Shown: in pieces, positions 17,083 to 24,876 of the stretch | Numbering within the stretch: the first letter of the stretch is position 1 | How the letters are laid out: the number at the start of each line of letters is the position of its first letter | Source of the DNA: an uncultured Sphingomonas sp. | Lineage (GTDB): Bacteria; Pseudomonadota; Alphaproteobacteria; Sphingomonadales; Sphingomonadaceae | NCBI RefSeq assembly: GCF_937859915.1 | Contig: NZ_CALMAW010000122.1 | Span: forward strand, 1 to 64,000 | DNA length: 64,000 nt | Direction: 5' to 3' | Program-made: the position numbers and the translations under genes | The notes under the pieces: model-generated | Seen by the model: only the letters and a program-made list of their open reading frames with translations | Databases searched by the model: none | Told to the model about the DNA's origin: nothing

Positions 17083-17343
17083 TTATGCCGATCGCTCGAC
17101 CAGTTCGACGACCTCGAAGTCGTAGCCTTCCCACCCGCGTTGCCGTGCCGCGTCTGCGGTAGCGCGGGACTTGCCGGTCGCTTCGCGGAGCGACTTGGCA
17201 TGGCCCCAAAAGACCTCCGTCCGCCCGCCCCCGAGATGCGCCACGATCCGCCAATAATGCGTGAACGGCACCGCCGTCGGGCCGATCGTCTTGACGTAGC
17301 CATCGGCAAGCGTCGCTGTCAGGACGCGTTTTCGTTTCGCCAT
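17083..17343 (-). CDS. Small conserved hypothetical protein, 86 residues
   Basis: Not assigned to a named family. A basic N-terminus (MAKRKRVLTATL) is followed by an alpha/beta-looking segment with aromatic residues (THYWRIVAHLGGG, TEVFWGHAKSLREA) and a C-terminal helix and strand (GYDFEVVELVE). No signal peptide or membrane span is visible. It lies 38 bp downstream of the phosphatase-like gene on the same strand and may be co-transcribed. Ribosome-site evidence is weak. Confidence 0.65.
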   Translation of the reverse strand: MAKRKRVLTATLADGYVKTIGPTAVPFTHYWRIVAHLGGGRTEVFWGHAKSLREATGKSRATADAARQRGWEGYDFEVVELVERSA

Positions 17344-17381
17344 CGCGGTTTAGCGGATGCCCTCGGGCGATCCATGATCGG

Positions 17382-18119
17382 TCACACGAGTTCTTCGATC
17401 AGGATCCGTCCGGTCGACAGGCATTCGGTTGGTATCCAGGACATGTTGGCGACACTCAAAGGCTCGTCTGCCGCTGTGCGCCCGACATAGACATGATCGA
17501 TATTGCGGATCGGCTTGAACGTTCCACCTTGTTTCGCGATCTTCGCGCGCTCGCCCACCGTGAGCGCGGACGCCCGGATCTCGGGCTCCTCGAGTCGGCT
17601 GGAGAAACGCGTCCAATCGTCTCCGGCGACATCCGCGTGCACCAGACCGACGCTGCGGCCGCTCGGCGTGATCACCGTGATCGCCACCGGCAGGGCCTTG
17701 ACCTTGGCGACGCAGGCCGCGCGTTCTTCCGGCGAGCGCCAGGCGAACCAGACGCCGCCGTTGCGGGCATGCTGGTGGTAATTGCCCGTCGCGGCGTCCA
17801 GCAACAGCATCTCGTGATAGCCGAGCGTGCTGCTGAACCAGGGCTCGTCGAGCAGCGCGAGTACGGCCGGGCTGGCCGGGCCCCAATCGACGAGATTGCC
17901 CAGCGCGTAGAGGTGATCGCGCTCCTTGTCGAAGCCGACCGCGTCGAGCGATGCGAGCAGGGGTTCGATGCATCCGTGGATGTCGCCGCACACGAAGATA
18001 CGGCCATTATCCATCGAAAAATCCGACAGTCCGGAATCGAACAGCATGCCCAGGCGGCGCGCACCGAGATACAGCATCAGCAGGAAGACGAGGTTTCCGC
18101 CGATGATGGCCGAGATCAA
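17382..18119 (-). CDS. Degenerate serine/threonine phosphatase-like protein, membrane-anchored
   Basis: 245-residue relative of the lambda-type phosphoprotein phosphatases. A hydrophobic anchor covers residues 3-20. The first metal motif GDIHGC is intact near residue 45. Later motifs are altered: GNLVDWG replaces GDxxDRG, GYHE replaces GNHE, and VGRTA replaces the usual FGHTP. Metal ligands Asp, Asn and His are therefore lost at three sites. VHAD, the other His site, remains. The frame is intact over full length, so this looks like a preserved non-catalytic protein and not simple decay. Its partner is unknown. Confidence 0.8.
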   Translation of the reverse strand: MISAIIGGNLVFLLMLYLGARRLGMLFDSGLSDFSMDNGRIFVCGDIHGCIEPLLASLDAVGFDKERDHLYALGNLVDWGPASPAVLALLDEPWFSSTLGYHEMLLLDAATGNYHQHARNGGVWFAWRSPEERAACVAKVKALPVAITVITPSGRSVGLVHADVAGDDWTRFSSRLEEPEIRASALTVGERAKIAKQGGTFKPIRNIDHVYVGRTAADEPLSVANMSWIPTECLSTGRILIEELV

Positions 18120-18456
18120 GGGTGCTCAAGATATACCGACCCCGGACGGCAGGCGTCCGCCGCACCTCGCCGTCGCGCTGGCCCGGATGCGCCCGCGTGA
18201 CCCCACGCCCGGCACGACGATACGCTGGACGGTCCTTCGCCGGCATATTCGCGCTTCACGTCGCCGCCTCGCTCAAGCCTCGCCTCGTCCTCTCGGCCTA
18301 GGGTGATATCAGGTTAATGCGACAGGGACAGCGCTTGCAAGCAAACAAGCATATGCACCGGAGCCGAGCGACGGCGTGCGCGGCCATCGGCGTCCTAAAG
18401 CGCGCCCAACGGTTTGACGCAAAGGATGCGCCGACCTCGCGATAGGCATTGCGCGC
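18120..18456. other. Upstream region of polysaccharide cluster
   Basis: About 340 bp without a supportable gene, between divergent genes. The part around 18310-18360 is AT-richer than average and holds a perfect 10-bp palindrome GCTTGCAAGC (18333-18342). This is a plausible promoter/operator zone for the downstream cluster. No EcfG-type promoter was found in it. Confidence 0.4.
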
Positions 18457-18555
18457 ATGGCCAAAGCCGGTCAGGCATACAAAATGACCGACGCGGCACC
18501 TCCCGGATCGCTCAAGCGGATGTATGACACGCTTGCGCAAGACCGACACCGATGA
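18457..18555 (+). CDS. Possible 32-residue leader peptide
   Basis: A short frame starting at ATG 18457 (MAKAGQAYKMTDAAPPGSLK) whose stop overlaps the pyruvyl transferase start as ATGA. The downstream gene has only a weak ribosome site of its own, so translation of this short frame could supply ribosomes by coupling. An internal ATG (18484) is an alternative start. No family is recognised, and it could be a chance frame. Confidence 0.35.
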   Translation: MAKAGQAYKMTDAAPPGSLKRMYDTLAQDRHR

Positions 18556-19760
18556 AGATAGTCGTTTTCAACGTCCGGCATGGCGCCAATCTCGGCGACC
18601 AGCTGATAGCGGAATGCCTCGCCGCCGAGCTTCGGGCAGCCGACGCGGCGGCAACCGTCGTCACCGAAGATCTTGCCGGACGCGACGCGCCGCAGACCGG
18701 CGCGGGCACGCGTGGCATGCGGGTCGCGGCGCTGGCGATCCTGGCGGCATTGCCGGGATCGCTGCGGCAGATGGTGGCGGGGCGGATGCTCGATCGCCTC
18801 GTTGGCCGCCGGCTGATGCCGCGCCGGCGTTCTCTGCTTGCCGATGCCGACGCGATCGTGATCGGCGGCGGCGGGATCTTTGCCGACAGCGACCTCAACT
18901 TTCCCAAGAAGATCGCAGCGGCACTGCGTGCGGCGGCGGAACGCGACCTGCCCGTCGCCATCCACGCCGTCGGCGTATCGCCCCATTGGTCGCGCGCCGG
19001 CCGGCGGTTGTTTGGTGAGGGACTGTCCGCCGCACGACTCTCCGGCATCAGCGTCCGCGACGATCGCGCGCGCGACCTGTGGAATGCGGAGCTGAGCGGA
19101 TATACGCTACCCGCGGTGACGATCGCCCCGGATCCCGCCCTGACGCTCTCTGCGCATTTCCCCGCGACGCCGACAAGGCGCGGCGGACCGACGCACATCG
19201 GGCTGTGCCTCACCTCGCCGACGGCCTTGCGCTACCATGGGCGCGACACATGGTCCGCGCGCGCGATCGAACAATGGTATTGCGCGCTCGCCGCCGAACT
19301 CACCCGCCGCGGCCATGTGGTGGTCGGCTTCACGACGGGCACGATCGAAGACGACCGCTTCGCCGCGGCGATCGAAACGCGCTTTGTCGCGGCCACCGGC
19401 GGCAAGGGGCGGATTGCCCCGACCTGCACATCCGCGGCCGAGCTGGTCTCGCTGATCGGCGAATTCCATGGCCTCGTCGCGCACAGATTGCACGCGCTGA
19501 TCGTCGGCTACGCGGCCGCCATTCCCGGGCTCGCTTTGGCGTGGGACGCCAAGATGGTCGGGCAGATGGAGATGCTCGGCCATCCCGATCGCCTGCTCGA
19601 TCCCAAGCGCTCGACGGCGACCGAGACGGCCGACCGGCTCGACGCGATCATCGCGGACGGCGTCGACCTCGACCGCCGCGATGCGCTGATCGCGGAGGCG
19701 CGGGCGAGCACGCAGGCGTTGATGCGGACGCTCCGCGCGGCGGTGACGGCGCATGGCTAA
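18552..19760 (+). CDS. Polysaccharide pyruvyl transferase family protein
   Basis: 402-residue enzyme of the PS_pyruv_trans family, which adds ketal pyruvate to sugars in exopolysaccharides. The N-terminus has RHGANLGDQLIAE, and the middle has DADAIVIGGGGIFADSDL. The C-terminal GT-B-like half contains EFHGLVAHRLHALIVGYAAAIP. The stop overlaps the next gene by 8 bp, so three genes (pyruvyl transferase, dioxygenase, glycosyltransferase) form an operon. Confidence 0.85.
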   Translation: MKIVVFNVRHGANLGDQLIAECLAAELRAADAAATVVTEDLAGRDAPQTGAGTRGMRVAALAILAALPGSLRQMVAGRMLDRLVGRRLMPRRRSLLADADAIVIGGGGIFADSDLNFPKKIAAALRAAAERDLPVAIHAVGVSPHWSRAGRRLFGEGLSAARLSGISVRDDRARDLWNAELSGYTLPAVTIAPDPALTLSAHFPATPTRRGGPTHIGLCLTSPTALRYHGRDTWSARAIEQWYCALAAELTRRGHVVVGFTTGTIEDDRFAAAIETRFVAATGGKGRIAPTCTSAAELVSLIGEFHGLVAHRLHALIVGYAAAIPGLALAWDAKMVGQMEMLGHPDRLLDPKRSTATETADRLDAIIADGVDLDRRDALIAEARASTQALMRTLRAAVTAHG

Positions 19761-20667
19761 CAAGCTCCAGCGCGTGCTGGCGAGACTGCCGACCTATTGG
19801 ACCTATATGCGCGAGCGCCCGTCCTGGGTCCTCGTGCTCTTGGGCGGTCGCGTGCTCTTCGTCCGCCAGGTCGAGCGCCAGCTGCGGCGGGCAGCGCCGC
19901 GATCCGTGCCGCCGACCTTGTCCTCCCGACTGCACGTCGACGCGCCCGACCGGATCGTTCCGGAGCTCGAGCGCGACGGCGTCTCGCCGCGCCTCACGCT
20001 GTCGGCGAGCGATGTCGCCGCCATCCGGGCGTTCGCCGAACAGACGCCGTGCACGACGCGCGCGGCGCCGATCCGCAGCTTCCTGGCGGGCGATATCGAC
20101 GCGGTGAACGCCGAGCGTCCGCGCGACGTCATCGCCGCCTATTTCTTCGACCGGATCCACGAATGCCCGACGATCGCGAAGATCGAAGCCGATCCGCTGA
20201 TCCGTGCGATCGCGGAAGGCTATATCGGCGGCACGCCACACCATATCCGTACGCGGCTGTGGTGGAGCTTTCCCGGCAAGCGCGTCGCCGAAGCCGATCT
20301 CCATGCCGCGGCTCAGGACAAATATCATTTCGATCTGAACGATTTCCGGACGGTCAAATTCTTCTTCTATCTCACCGACGTCGATCGGATGTCGGGGCCG
20401 CATGCCTATATCGCGGGCAGCCATCACAAGCGGAAGATCCGCCACCAATACACGCTCATGGTGGGCCATGACGAAGCCGAGCTTCGTGCCTATTATGGCG
20501 ACGACCGGTTCCATGTCCTGACCGGCCCGGCCGGCACGGGGTTCGCCGAAGACCCCTTCATCTTCCATGTCGGCATGACCTGCAAGGAACGTCCGCGCTT
20601 GCTCCTCGAAATCGAGTTCGGGCCGGCGATCGCGAGCAAGAGCTATCGATATGGCGAGATCGGCTAG
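19753..20667 (+). CDS. PhyH-like Fe(II)/2-oxoglutarate dioxygenase in a glycan cluster
   Basis: 304-residue protein of the phytanoyl-CoA dioxygenase (PhyH) superfamily. The iron-binding H-x-D is in DKYHFDLND near residue 190. The characteristic segment FFFYLTDVDRMSGPHAYIAGSH follows. The distal His is in FIFHVGM near 275, with an Arg for 2-oxoglutarate in KERPRLLLEIEF. Such enzymes hydroxylate small molecules, and some act in polysaccharide or aminoglycoside pathways. Its place between a pyruvyl transferase and a glycosyltransferase suggests a sugar or lipid-linked glycan as substrate, which is inference. Confidence 0.78.
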   Translation: MANKLQRVLARLPTYWTYMRERPSWVLVLLGGRVLFVRQVERQLRRAAPRSVPPTLSSRLHVDAPDRIVPELERDGVSPRLTLSASDVAAIRAFAEQTPCTTRAAPIRSFLAGDIDAVNAERPRDVIAAYFFDRIHECPTIAKIEADPLIRAIAEGYIGGTPHHIRTRLWWSFPGKRVAEADLHAAAQDKYHFDLNDFRTVKFFFYLTDVDRMSGPHAYIAGSHHKRKIRHQYTLMVGHDEAELRAYYGDDRFHVLTGPAGTGFAEDPFIFHVGMTCKERPRLLLEIEFGPAIASKSYRYGEIG

Positions 20668-20670
20668 GCC

Positions 20671-21957
20671 GTGACGCGCGGCATGGCGGACCGCCATCCA
20701 GATCGCCTCGTCGTCCTCAACGATCTTTCGCACCCCGCGGGGGGCGCGACCGCGGTGGCCCTCGAATCGATCCGGCTGATGCGCGCGCGGGGGATGGCGG
20801 TGACGCTGATCACCGGCGACATGGGCGACAATCCGGCGCTGCTGGCGGACGCGGTCGAGATCGTCGCATTGGGTCGGCGGAGGCTCCGCGCCGCCAACCC
20901 CGCCCGCGCCTTCCTGTCCGGACTATATAACCGGGCGGCGCGCGACATGACCGCGCGGTGGATCGCCGCGCATGACACGCCGGGGACGGTGTACCACCTC
21001 CACGGCTGGAGCCAGATCCTCTCGCCGGCGATCTTCGAGGCCCTGGCGCCGGTGCGGGATCGGCTGATCTTGTCGGCGCACGACTTCTTCCTGGTCTGCC
21101 CCAACGGCAGCTTTTCCTTTCTCAAGACCGGGAGGGTGTGCCCGCATGTCCCGCTCAGCCCGAGCTGCGTCGCGGCATCCTGCGATCGCCGAAGCTATGC
21201 GGAAAAGCTTTGGCGTGTCGCGCGGCAGTTGATCCAACGCCATTTCTACGATCCGGCCACGTCGCCGCCGGTGCTCGTGCCCCACGGCGCGATGACCCCG
21301 TTCCTGCGCCGCGGCGGGATACCGGCGGGCGCCATCGCGACGCTGCCCAACCCGGTCACCGCCTTCTGCCGCGGGCGCATCGCCGCCGAGGACAATCGCG
21401 ATATCCTGTTCGTGGGACGGCTGGAGGCGACCAAGGGCCCCGACCTTGCCCTCGCGGCCGCGCGGAAGGCGGGCGTGACGCTGCGCGTGATCGGCGACGG
21501 TGCGATGCGCGGCGATCTGGCCGCGCGCTATCCCGAGATGCGCTTCCTCGGCGCGCAATCACGCGACGGTATCGCCGAACATGCGGCGCAAGCTCGACTG
21601 CTCCTGATGCCAAGCCGCTACCCCGAGCCCTATGGACTGGTCGCCGTCGAGGCGATGTGGAGCGGGTTGCCGGTCATCGTGCAGAAGACGGCGATGCTGG
21701 CGCCGGAGATCGTCGCGGCCGGCGCCGGCTTCGCATGTGATCCGCTCGATACGTCTGGATTTGCCGCACAGATCGCGCGGCTGGCGGCCGACGACGCAAC
21801 GATCGCGGACATGTCGGCGAAGGCGTTCTCGGATACGCGCGGGCTTGGCCTCTCGCCCGCCGCATGGGGCGAGAGGCTCTTCGCCCTCTATGACGACAGG
21901 CTTAGGGGTCCTGCCGGCCTTGCCTCCGTTCGCGCACGATCCGCCGCGCCGCGCTGA
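20671..21957 (+). CDS. Glycosyltransferase family 4 protein
   Basis: GT-B fold glycosyltransferase of about 428 residues. The N-terminal Rossmann domain starts VVLNDLSHPAGGATAVALESIRLM. The C-terminal donor domain has ILFVGRLEATKGPDLAL and the E-x7-E motif region YPEPYGLVAVEAMWSGLPVI. A Cys-rich loop (VCPHVPLSPSCVAASCDRRSY) between domains resembles GT4 enzymes of polysaccharide loci. GTG 20671 lies 3 bp after the previous stop. ATG 20683 is an alternative start. Donor and acceptor cannot be predicted. Confidence 0.88.
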   Translation: MTRGMADRHPDRLVVLNDLSHPAGGATAVALESIRLMRARGMAVTLITGDMGDNPALLADAVEIVALGRRRLRAANPARAFLSGLYNRAARDMTARWIAAHDTPGTVYHLHGWSQILSPAIFEALAPVRDRLILSAHDFFLVCPNGSFSFLKTGRVCPHVPLSPSCVAASCDRRSYAEKLWRVARQLIQRHFYDPATSPPVLVPHGAMTPFLRRGGIPAGAIATLPNPVTAFCRGRIAAEDNRDILFVGRLEATKGPDLALAAARKAGVTLRVIGDGAMRGDLAARYPEMRFLGAQSRDGIAEHAAQARLLLMPSRYPEPYGLVAVEAMWSGLPVIVQKTAMLAPEIVAAGAGFACDPLDTSGFAAQIARLAADDATIADMSAKAFSDTRGLGLSPAAWGERLFALYDDRLRGPAGLASVRARSAAPR

Positions 21958-22098
21958 CAGGCGGCGTTGCGCAACGCGTCGCTCTGCCGCGGCCGTCGCC
22001 ACTCATCCATTGGTCGCGCGACCTAAATCGGTCTTGCGCGACCACGCTCCGGGATGTCTTCTCGACGCATCCAGGCGCGACAGACGCGGAGAGGCAAG

Positions 22099-22329
22099 AT
22101 GGCGTCGGCAAGCTATAAACTCTATGTGAGCTATGCGCCGAAGGCCGGCGCCGCGCCGTGGCGCACCCGCTGCGAAGCGCGCCTGTCGTCCGCGCCGCCT
22201 GCCGCCGCGCGCAAGCCGGACGGCGTTACCGGGAACGGGAGCAGCGCAATCCGGGGGATGATCTATGCGAGCCCGATCGCCATCATGCTCTGGGTGCCGA
22301 TCCTATGGGCGGTGAGCCGGATCTTCTGA
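22099..22329 (+). CDS. Small single-span membrane protein, 76 residues
   Basis: GGAGAGG precedes the ATG at 22099. The protein has a short basic/hydrophilic N-terminal part and one hydrophobic C-terminal segment (MIYASPIAIMLWVPILWAVSRIF). It belongs to no named family that I recognise. A strong hairpin terminator follows 70 bp after the stop. Confidence 0.6.
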   Translation: MASASYKLYVSYAPKAGAAPWRTRCEARLSSAPPAAARKPDGVTGNGSSAIRGMIYASPIAIMLWVPILWAVSRIF

Positions 22330-22399
22330 CCCCGACACCAGACGTTAAGCGCGTCTTCACCCCTCACGCGATAGAGCAGTCCCGCTGCACCCTCAGCAT

Positions 22400-22437
22400 G
22401 AAGCCCGCTGGTTGCTGTCCTGCCGCCAGCGGGCTTC
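22400..22437. terminator. Rho-independent terminator between convergent genes
   Basis: GAAGCCCGCTGG (22400-22411) pairs with CCAGCGGGCTTC (22426-22437) across a 14-nt loop, and CTTCTTA follows on the plus strand. The 12-bp GC-rich stem is the strongest terminator-like hairpin seen in the window. It can serve both converging genes. Confidence 0.8.
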
Positions 22438-22458
22438 TTACCCCGCGGCACGCAGCCG

Positions 22459-22671
22459 TCAGGCCCGGAAGGGCGCGCCATCCTGTCGAGCGCAGGACGC
22501 GGGCCTCAACTGGTCCTCAAGCGTGCGGAATAAGCGATCATCGCTGGTCCGCACGTTGATGTGAACACTGCCGCGGGATACCAGCACATAATGTTCGGTC
22601 CCGACGGGCACGACCGACCGAATGTCCTTGACCCGGTCACTGGCCACTTCGATTGAGCGCATCGTCACCAT
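22459..22671 (-). CDS. Hypothetical protein, 70 residues
   Basis: The ATG at 22671 is preceded by CAGGGAG. The protein has alternating strands (DIRSVVPVGTEHYVLVSRGSVHINVRTSDDRLFRTLEDQLRP), resembling a small beta-rich regulatory or DNA-binding fragment, but no family is clear. Longer in-frame starts exist up to 22827, and homologues would be needed to decide between them. Confidence 0.5.
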   Translation of the reverse strand: MVTMRSIEVASDRVKDIRSVVPVGTEHYVLVSRGSVHINVRTSDDRLFRTLEDQLRPASCARQDGAPFRA

Positions 22672-22878
22672 ATCCCGACTCCCTGCTTGATCTGCCGCCA
22701 TCATGACTGTGAAGGCGGGCATCTCAACCATGCCGTGGCGGCGCCTGTATCGGGCTGGGACAGGCGACGGTGAGGCGACCGAAGCGCCAATCGCAGCATC
22801 CGGCCACGACGGCGGCGCAGTTCGCACTTCCTTAGAGATTGCCGTCTAGGCCGGCCGCGGGTGGCCGAGGAAACCGAT

Positions 22879-23244
22879 ATGAACGCGCCGGTGACAATCA
22901 TCAAAGACGAGCGGTCGACGTTTCGGACCGCCTGCGCCCAGCAGGTGTATGTCGAAGCGGCGGGCTGCATGCATTTCCCGGCCGCGCTGATGGACGTCTC
23001 CTCATCCGGGTTCCGCGCCGCGGTAAACGGCCAGATCGCCATGGGGGCCGTCGTCAAACTCCGCTATGCGACGAACCGCGAAGCGATCGCGATCGTCGTC
23101 TGGCAGACCGATACGACCATTGGCTGTCAGTTCATCGCGCCGCTCGGCCACGCCGACGTGACGCTGATTACCCGCGGATTTGGTCTGGTCCCATCGGGCG
23201 CGCCGAAATTCGGCCACGAGCCGCGGGCCTGCGCGGCCGATTGA
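22879..23244 (+). CDS. PilZ domain protein
   Basis: 121-residue single-domain PilZ protein, expected to bind cyclic di-GMP. Both binding motifs are present: RSTFR (R-x3-R) near residue 15 and DVSSSGFRAAV (D/N-x-S-x2-G) near 42. GAGGAAA precedes the ATG at 22879, favouring it over the GTG at 22861. Effectors of this type act on motility or polysaccharide synthesis. No partner gene is adjacent. Confidence 0.85.
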   Translation: MNAPVTIIKDERSTFRTACAQQVYVEAAGCMHFPAALMDVSSSGFRAAVNGQIAMGAVVKLRYATNREAIAIVVWQTDTTIGCQFIAPLGHADVTLITRGFGLVPSGAPKFGHEPRACAAD

Positions 23245-23354
23245 ATGCGGCACCGCGCCGCCGACCGCGCATCACGAATATGGATCGAGCGACGGGGCGG
23301 CAGGACGTCCCGCACCATGATCCACGCCTAGAATGCTGTCTGAAATGGTTTTTA

Positions 23355-23428
23355 TGGAGCGGGTGAAGGGAATCGAACCCTCGTCGTAAGCTTGGGAAGC
23401 TTCTGCTCTACCATTGAGCTACACCCGC
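23355..23428 (-). tRNA. tRNA-Gly (anticodon CCC)
   Basis: Minus-strand 74-nt cloverleaf with the 3' CCA encoded. The acceptor stem is GCGGGTG/CACCCGC. The D-arm has GCTCAATGGTAGAGC, and the T-arm has AGGGTTCGATTCCCT. The anticodon loop is TTCCCAA, which gives anticodon CCC reading GGG. One mismatch (G-A) closes the anticodon stem. No integrase or target duplication is beside it. Confidence 0.95.
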
Positions 23429-23761
23429 ACATCACCGGCCTGGCGCCGATCGGACCGCCTGTGTGCCCGCGATTTCGAATCCGGGGCAACGTCGTGCGAT
23501 CTGAGCGGCGAGTGCCACATTCCTGGCCGCGCCGTCAACGCGTAAGCCGGCGCCGACGTCGCCTGGCGTCGGATCATCCGCATCGCCGATATAGCGCCGA
23601 CCGCACACGCGCCGTCGGGCTGTCATCGGTTTGCCGCAGCGTGGACGCCAGCGCGAACGGAACGCTGTCCTCTTCGTTTCGCTCTATCTTAGGTGACCGT
23701 GAAACGAGGCGGTGCGTTCCTCAGGAACGGCGACCGTTCGCATAGGATGAAAGGACGCGAA
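23429..23761. other. Region upstream of amidohydrolase
   Basis: About 330 bp. I see no convincing gene. A 64-codon minus-strand frame at 23432-23626 is Arg-rich and lacks a good ribosome site. Motifs GGAACG and CGTT occur around 23660 and 23724, but with spacing of 9-11 nt, not 16-17, so they do not make EcfG promoters. Confidence 0.4.
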
Positions 23762-24754
23762 TTGAAGATCATTGGGCTCGAGGAGCATTTCGTTACCCCC
23801 GACGTGCTCGCAGCGTGGCACGCGCTCGATCCGCGATGGCAGGACCCGGGTCTGCAGCATCACGAGCGCGGCGAGATCGGTGCGCGGCTACTCGATCTGG
23901 CCGAGCGGCGCATCGCCGACATGGACGAGACCGGCATGGACGTGCAGGTGCTCTCGTTGACGGCACCCGGCGTACACAGTCTCGAACCCGGCGACGCGGT
24001 CGCGCAGCAGACCGCGAGCAACGACCTGCTCGCCGCGACCGTCCGCCGCTGGCCGGACCGGCTGCAGGGTCTCGCGACGCTCGCCACGCCCGATCCGCAG
24101 GCGGCGGCGGCAGAGTTGCGGCGTGCGGTGACGCAACTGGGTCTGAACGGCGCGATGCTGTTCGGCCGGACGCGCGACCGCAATCTCGATCATCCCGACA
24201 ATTGGCCGATCTTCGAGGCCGCGGCGGCATTGCGTGCGCCGCTCTACATCCATCCGCAGGCGCCCGTGCCCGCCGTGCGCGACGCGCTGTACAGCGGCTT
24301 CGGCGACGATGTCGACGCGGCGCTCGCGACCTTCGGGCTCGGCTGGCATTATGAGACCGGCGTGCAGATCCTGCGCATGATCCTCGCCGGCGTGTTCGAC
24401 CGCTATCCCGACCTCCAGCTGATCACCGGCCATTGGGGCGAGGTGGTGCTATTCTATCTCGAACGGATCGACGGGCTGTCGCGCGTCACCACGCTCGAAC
24501 GGCCGATCTCCGAGACGTTTCGGCGCCATGTCTCGGTGACCCCGAGCGGGATGTGGAGCCAACGCTATCTGCGCTGGGCGCTCGACGTGCTCGGTCCCGA
24601 GCGCATCCTGTTCTCGTCGGACTATCCCTATCGATTCACGCCGAACTCCGGCGCGCGCCGGTTCCTCGACGCGGCGGATCTGTCCGAGACCGATCGCCAC
24701 GCCATTGCGCACGGCAATTGGGAGCGGATGGTCGCCGGCATACGGCGCGACTGA
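23762..24754 (+). CDS. Amidohydrolase 2 family (ACMSD / gamma-resorcylate decarboxylase-like)
   Basis: Zinc- or manganese-dependent TIM-barrel enzyme of about 330 residues. Metal ligands are visible as LEEHF at the N-terminus, YIHPQ near residue 160, TGHWGE near 222 and SSDYPY near 290. Relatives decarboxylate aromatic acids or hydrolyse lactones. The TTG at 23762 is preferred since AAAGGA lies 7 nt upstream and homologues begin with this residue. ATG 23747 is the alternative. It stands alone, so its substrate is open. Confidence 0.85.
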   Translation: MKIIGLEEHFVTPDVLAAWHALDPRWQDPGLQHHERGEIGARLLDLAERRIADMDETGMDVQVLSLTAPGVHSLEPGDAVAQQTASNDLLAATVRRWPDRLQGLATLATPDPQAAAAELRRAVTQLGLNGAMLFGRTRDRNLDHPDNWPIFEAAAALRAPLYIHPQAPVPAVRDALYSGFGDDVDAALATFGLGWHYETGVQILRMILAGVFDRYPDLQLITGHWGEVVLFYLERIDGLSRVTTLERPISETFRRHVSVTPSGMWSQRYLRWALDVLGPERILFSSDYPYRFTPNSGARRFLDAADLSETDRHAIAHGNWERMVAGIRRD

Positions 24755-24876
24755 TCGTGCGGCTTGCGCTGACGCGTCGACCCGTTAGGCATGCCATCTG
24801 AGGCGTCCGTCCAGATCGTCGCCCGGCGGCGATCTGGCAGGGCGTCATCGCCTATTATTGTGATTGGAAGTTGCGC

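Noticed and set aside
23355..23428. tRNA-Gly as an integration site of a genomic island
   Set aside because: No integrase, no repeated tRNA 3' end and no change in gene type on either side.
23432..23626. 64-codon minus-strand frame after the tRNA
   Set aside because: Arg-rich N-terminus, no ribosome site, no family. It may be chance in GC-rich spacer.
23640..23735. Possible EcfG promoters upstream of the amidohydrolase
   Set aside because: GGAAC and CGTT both occur but with 9-11 nt spacing, not 16-17.
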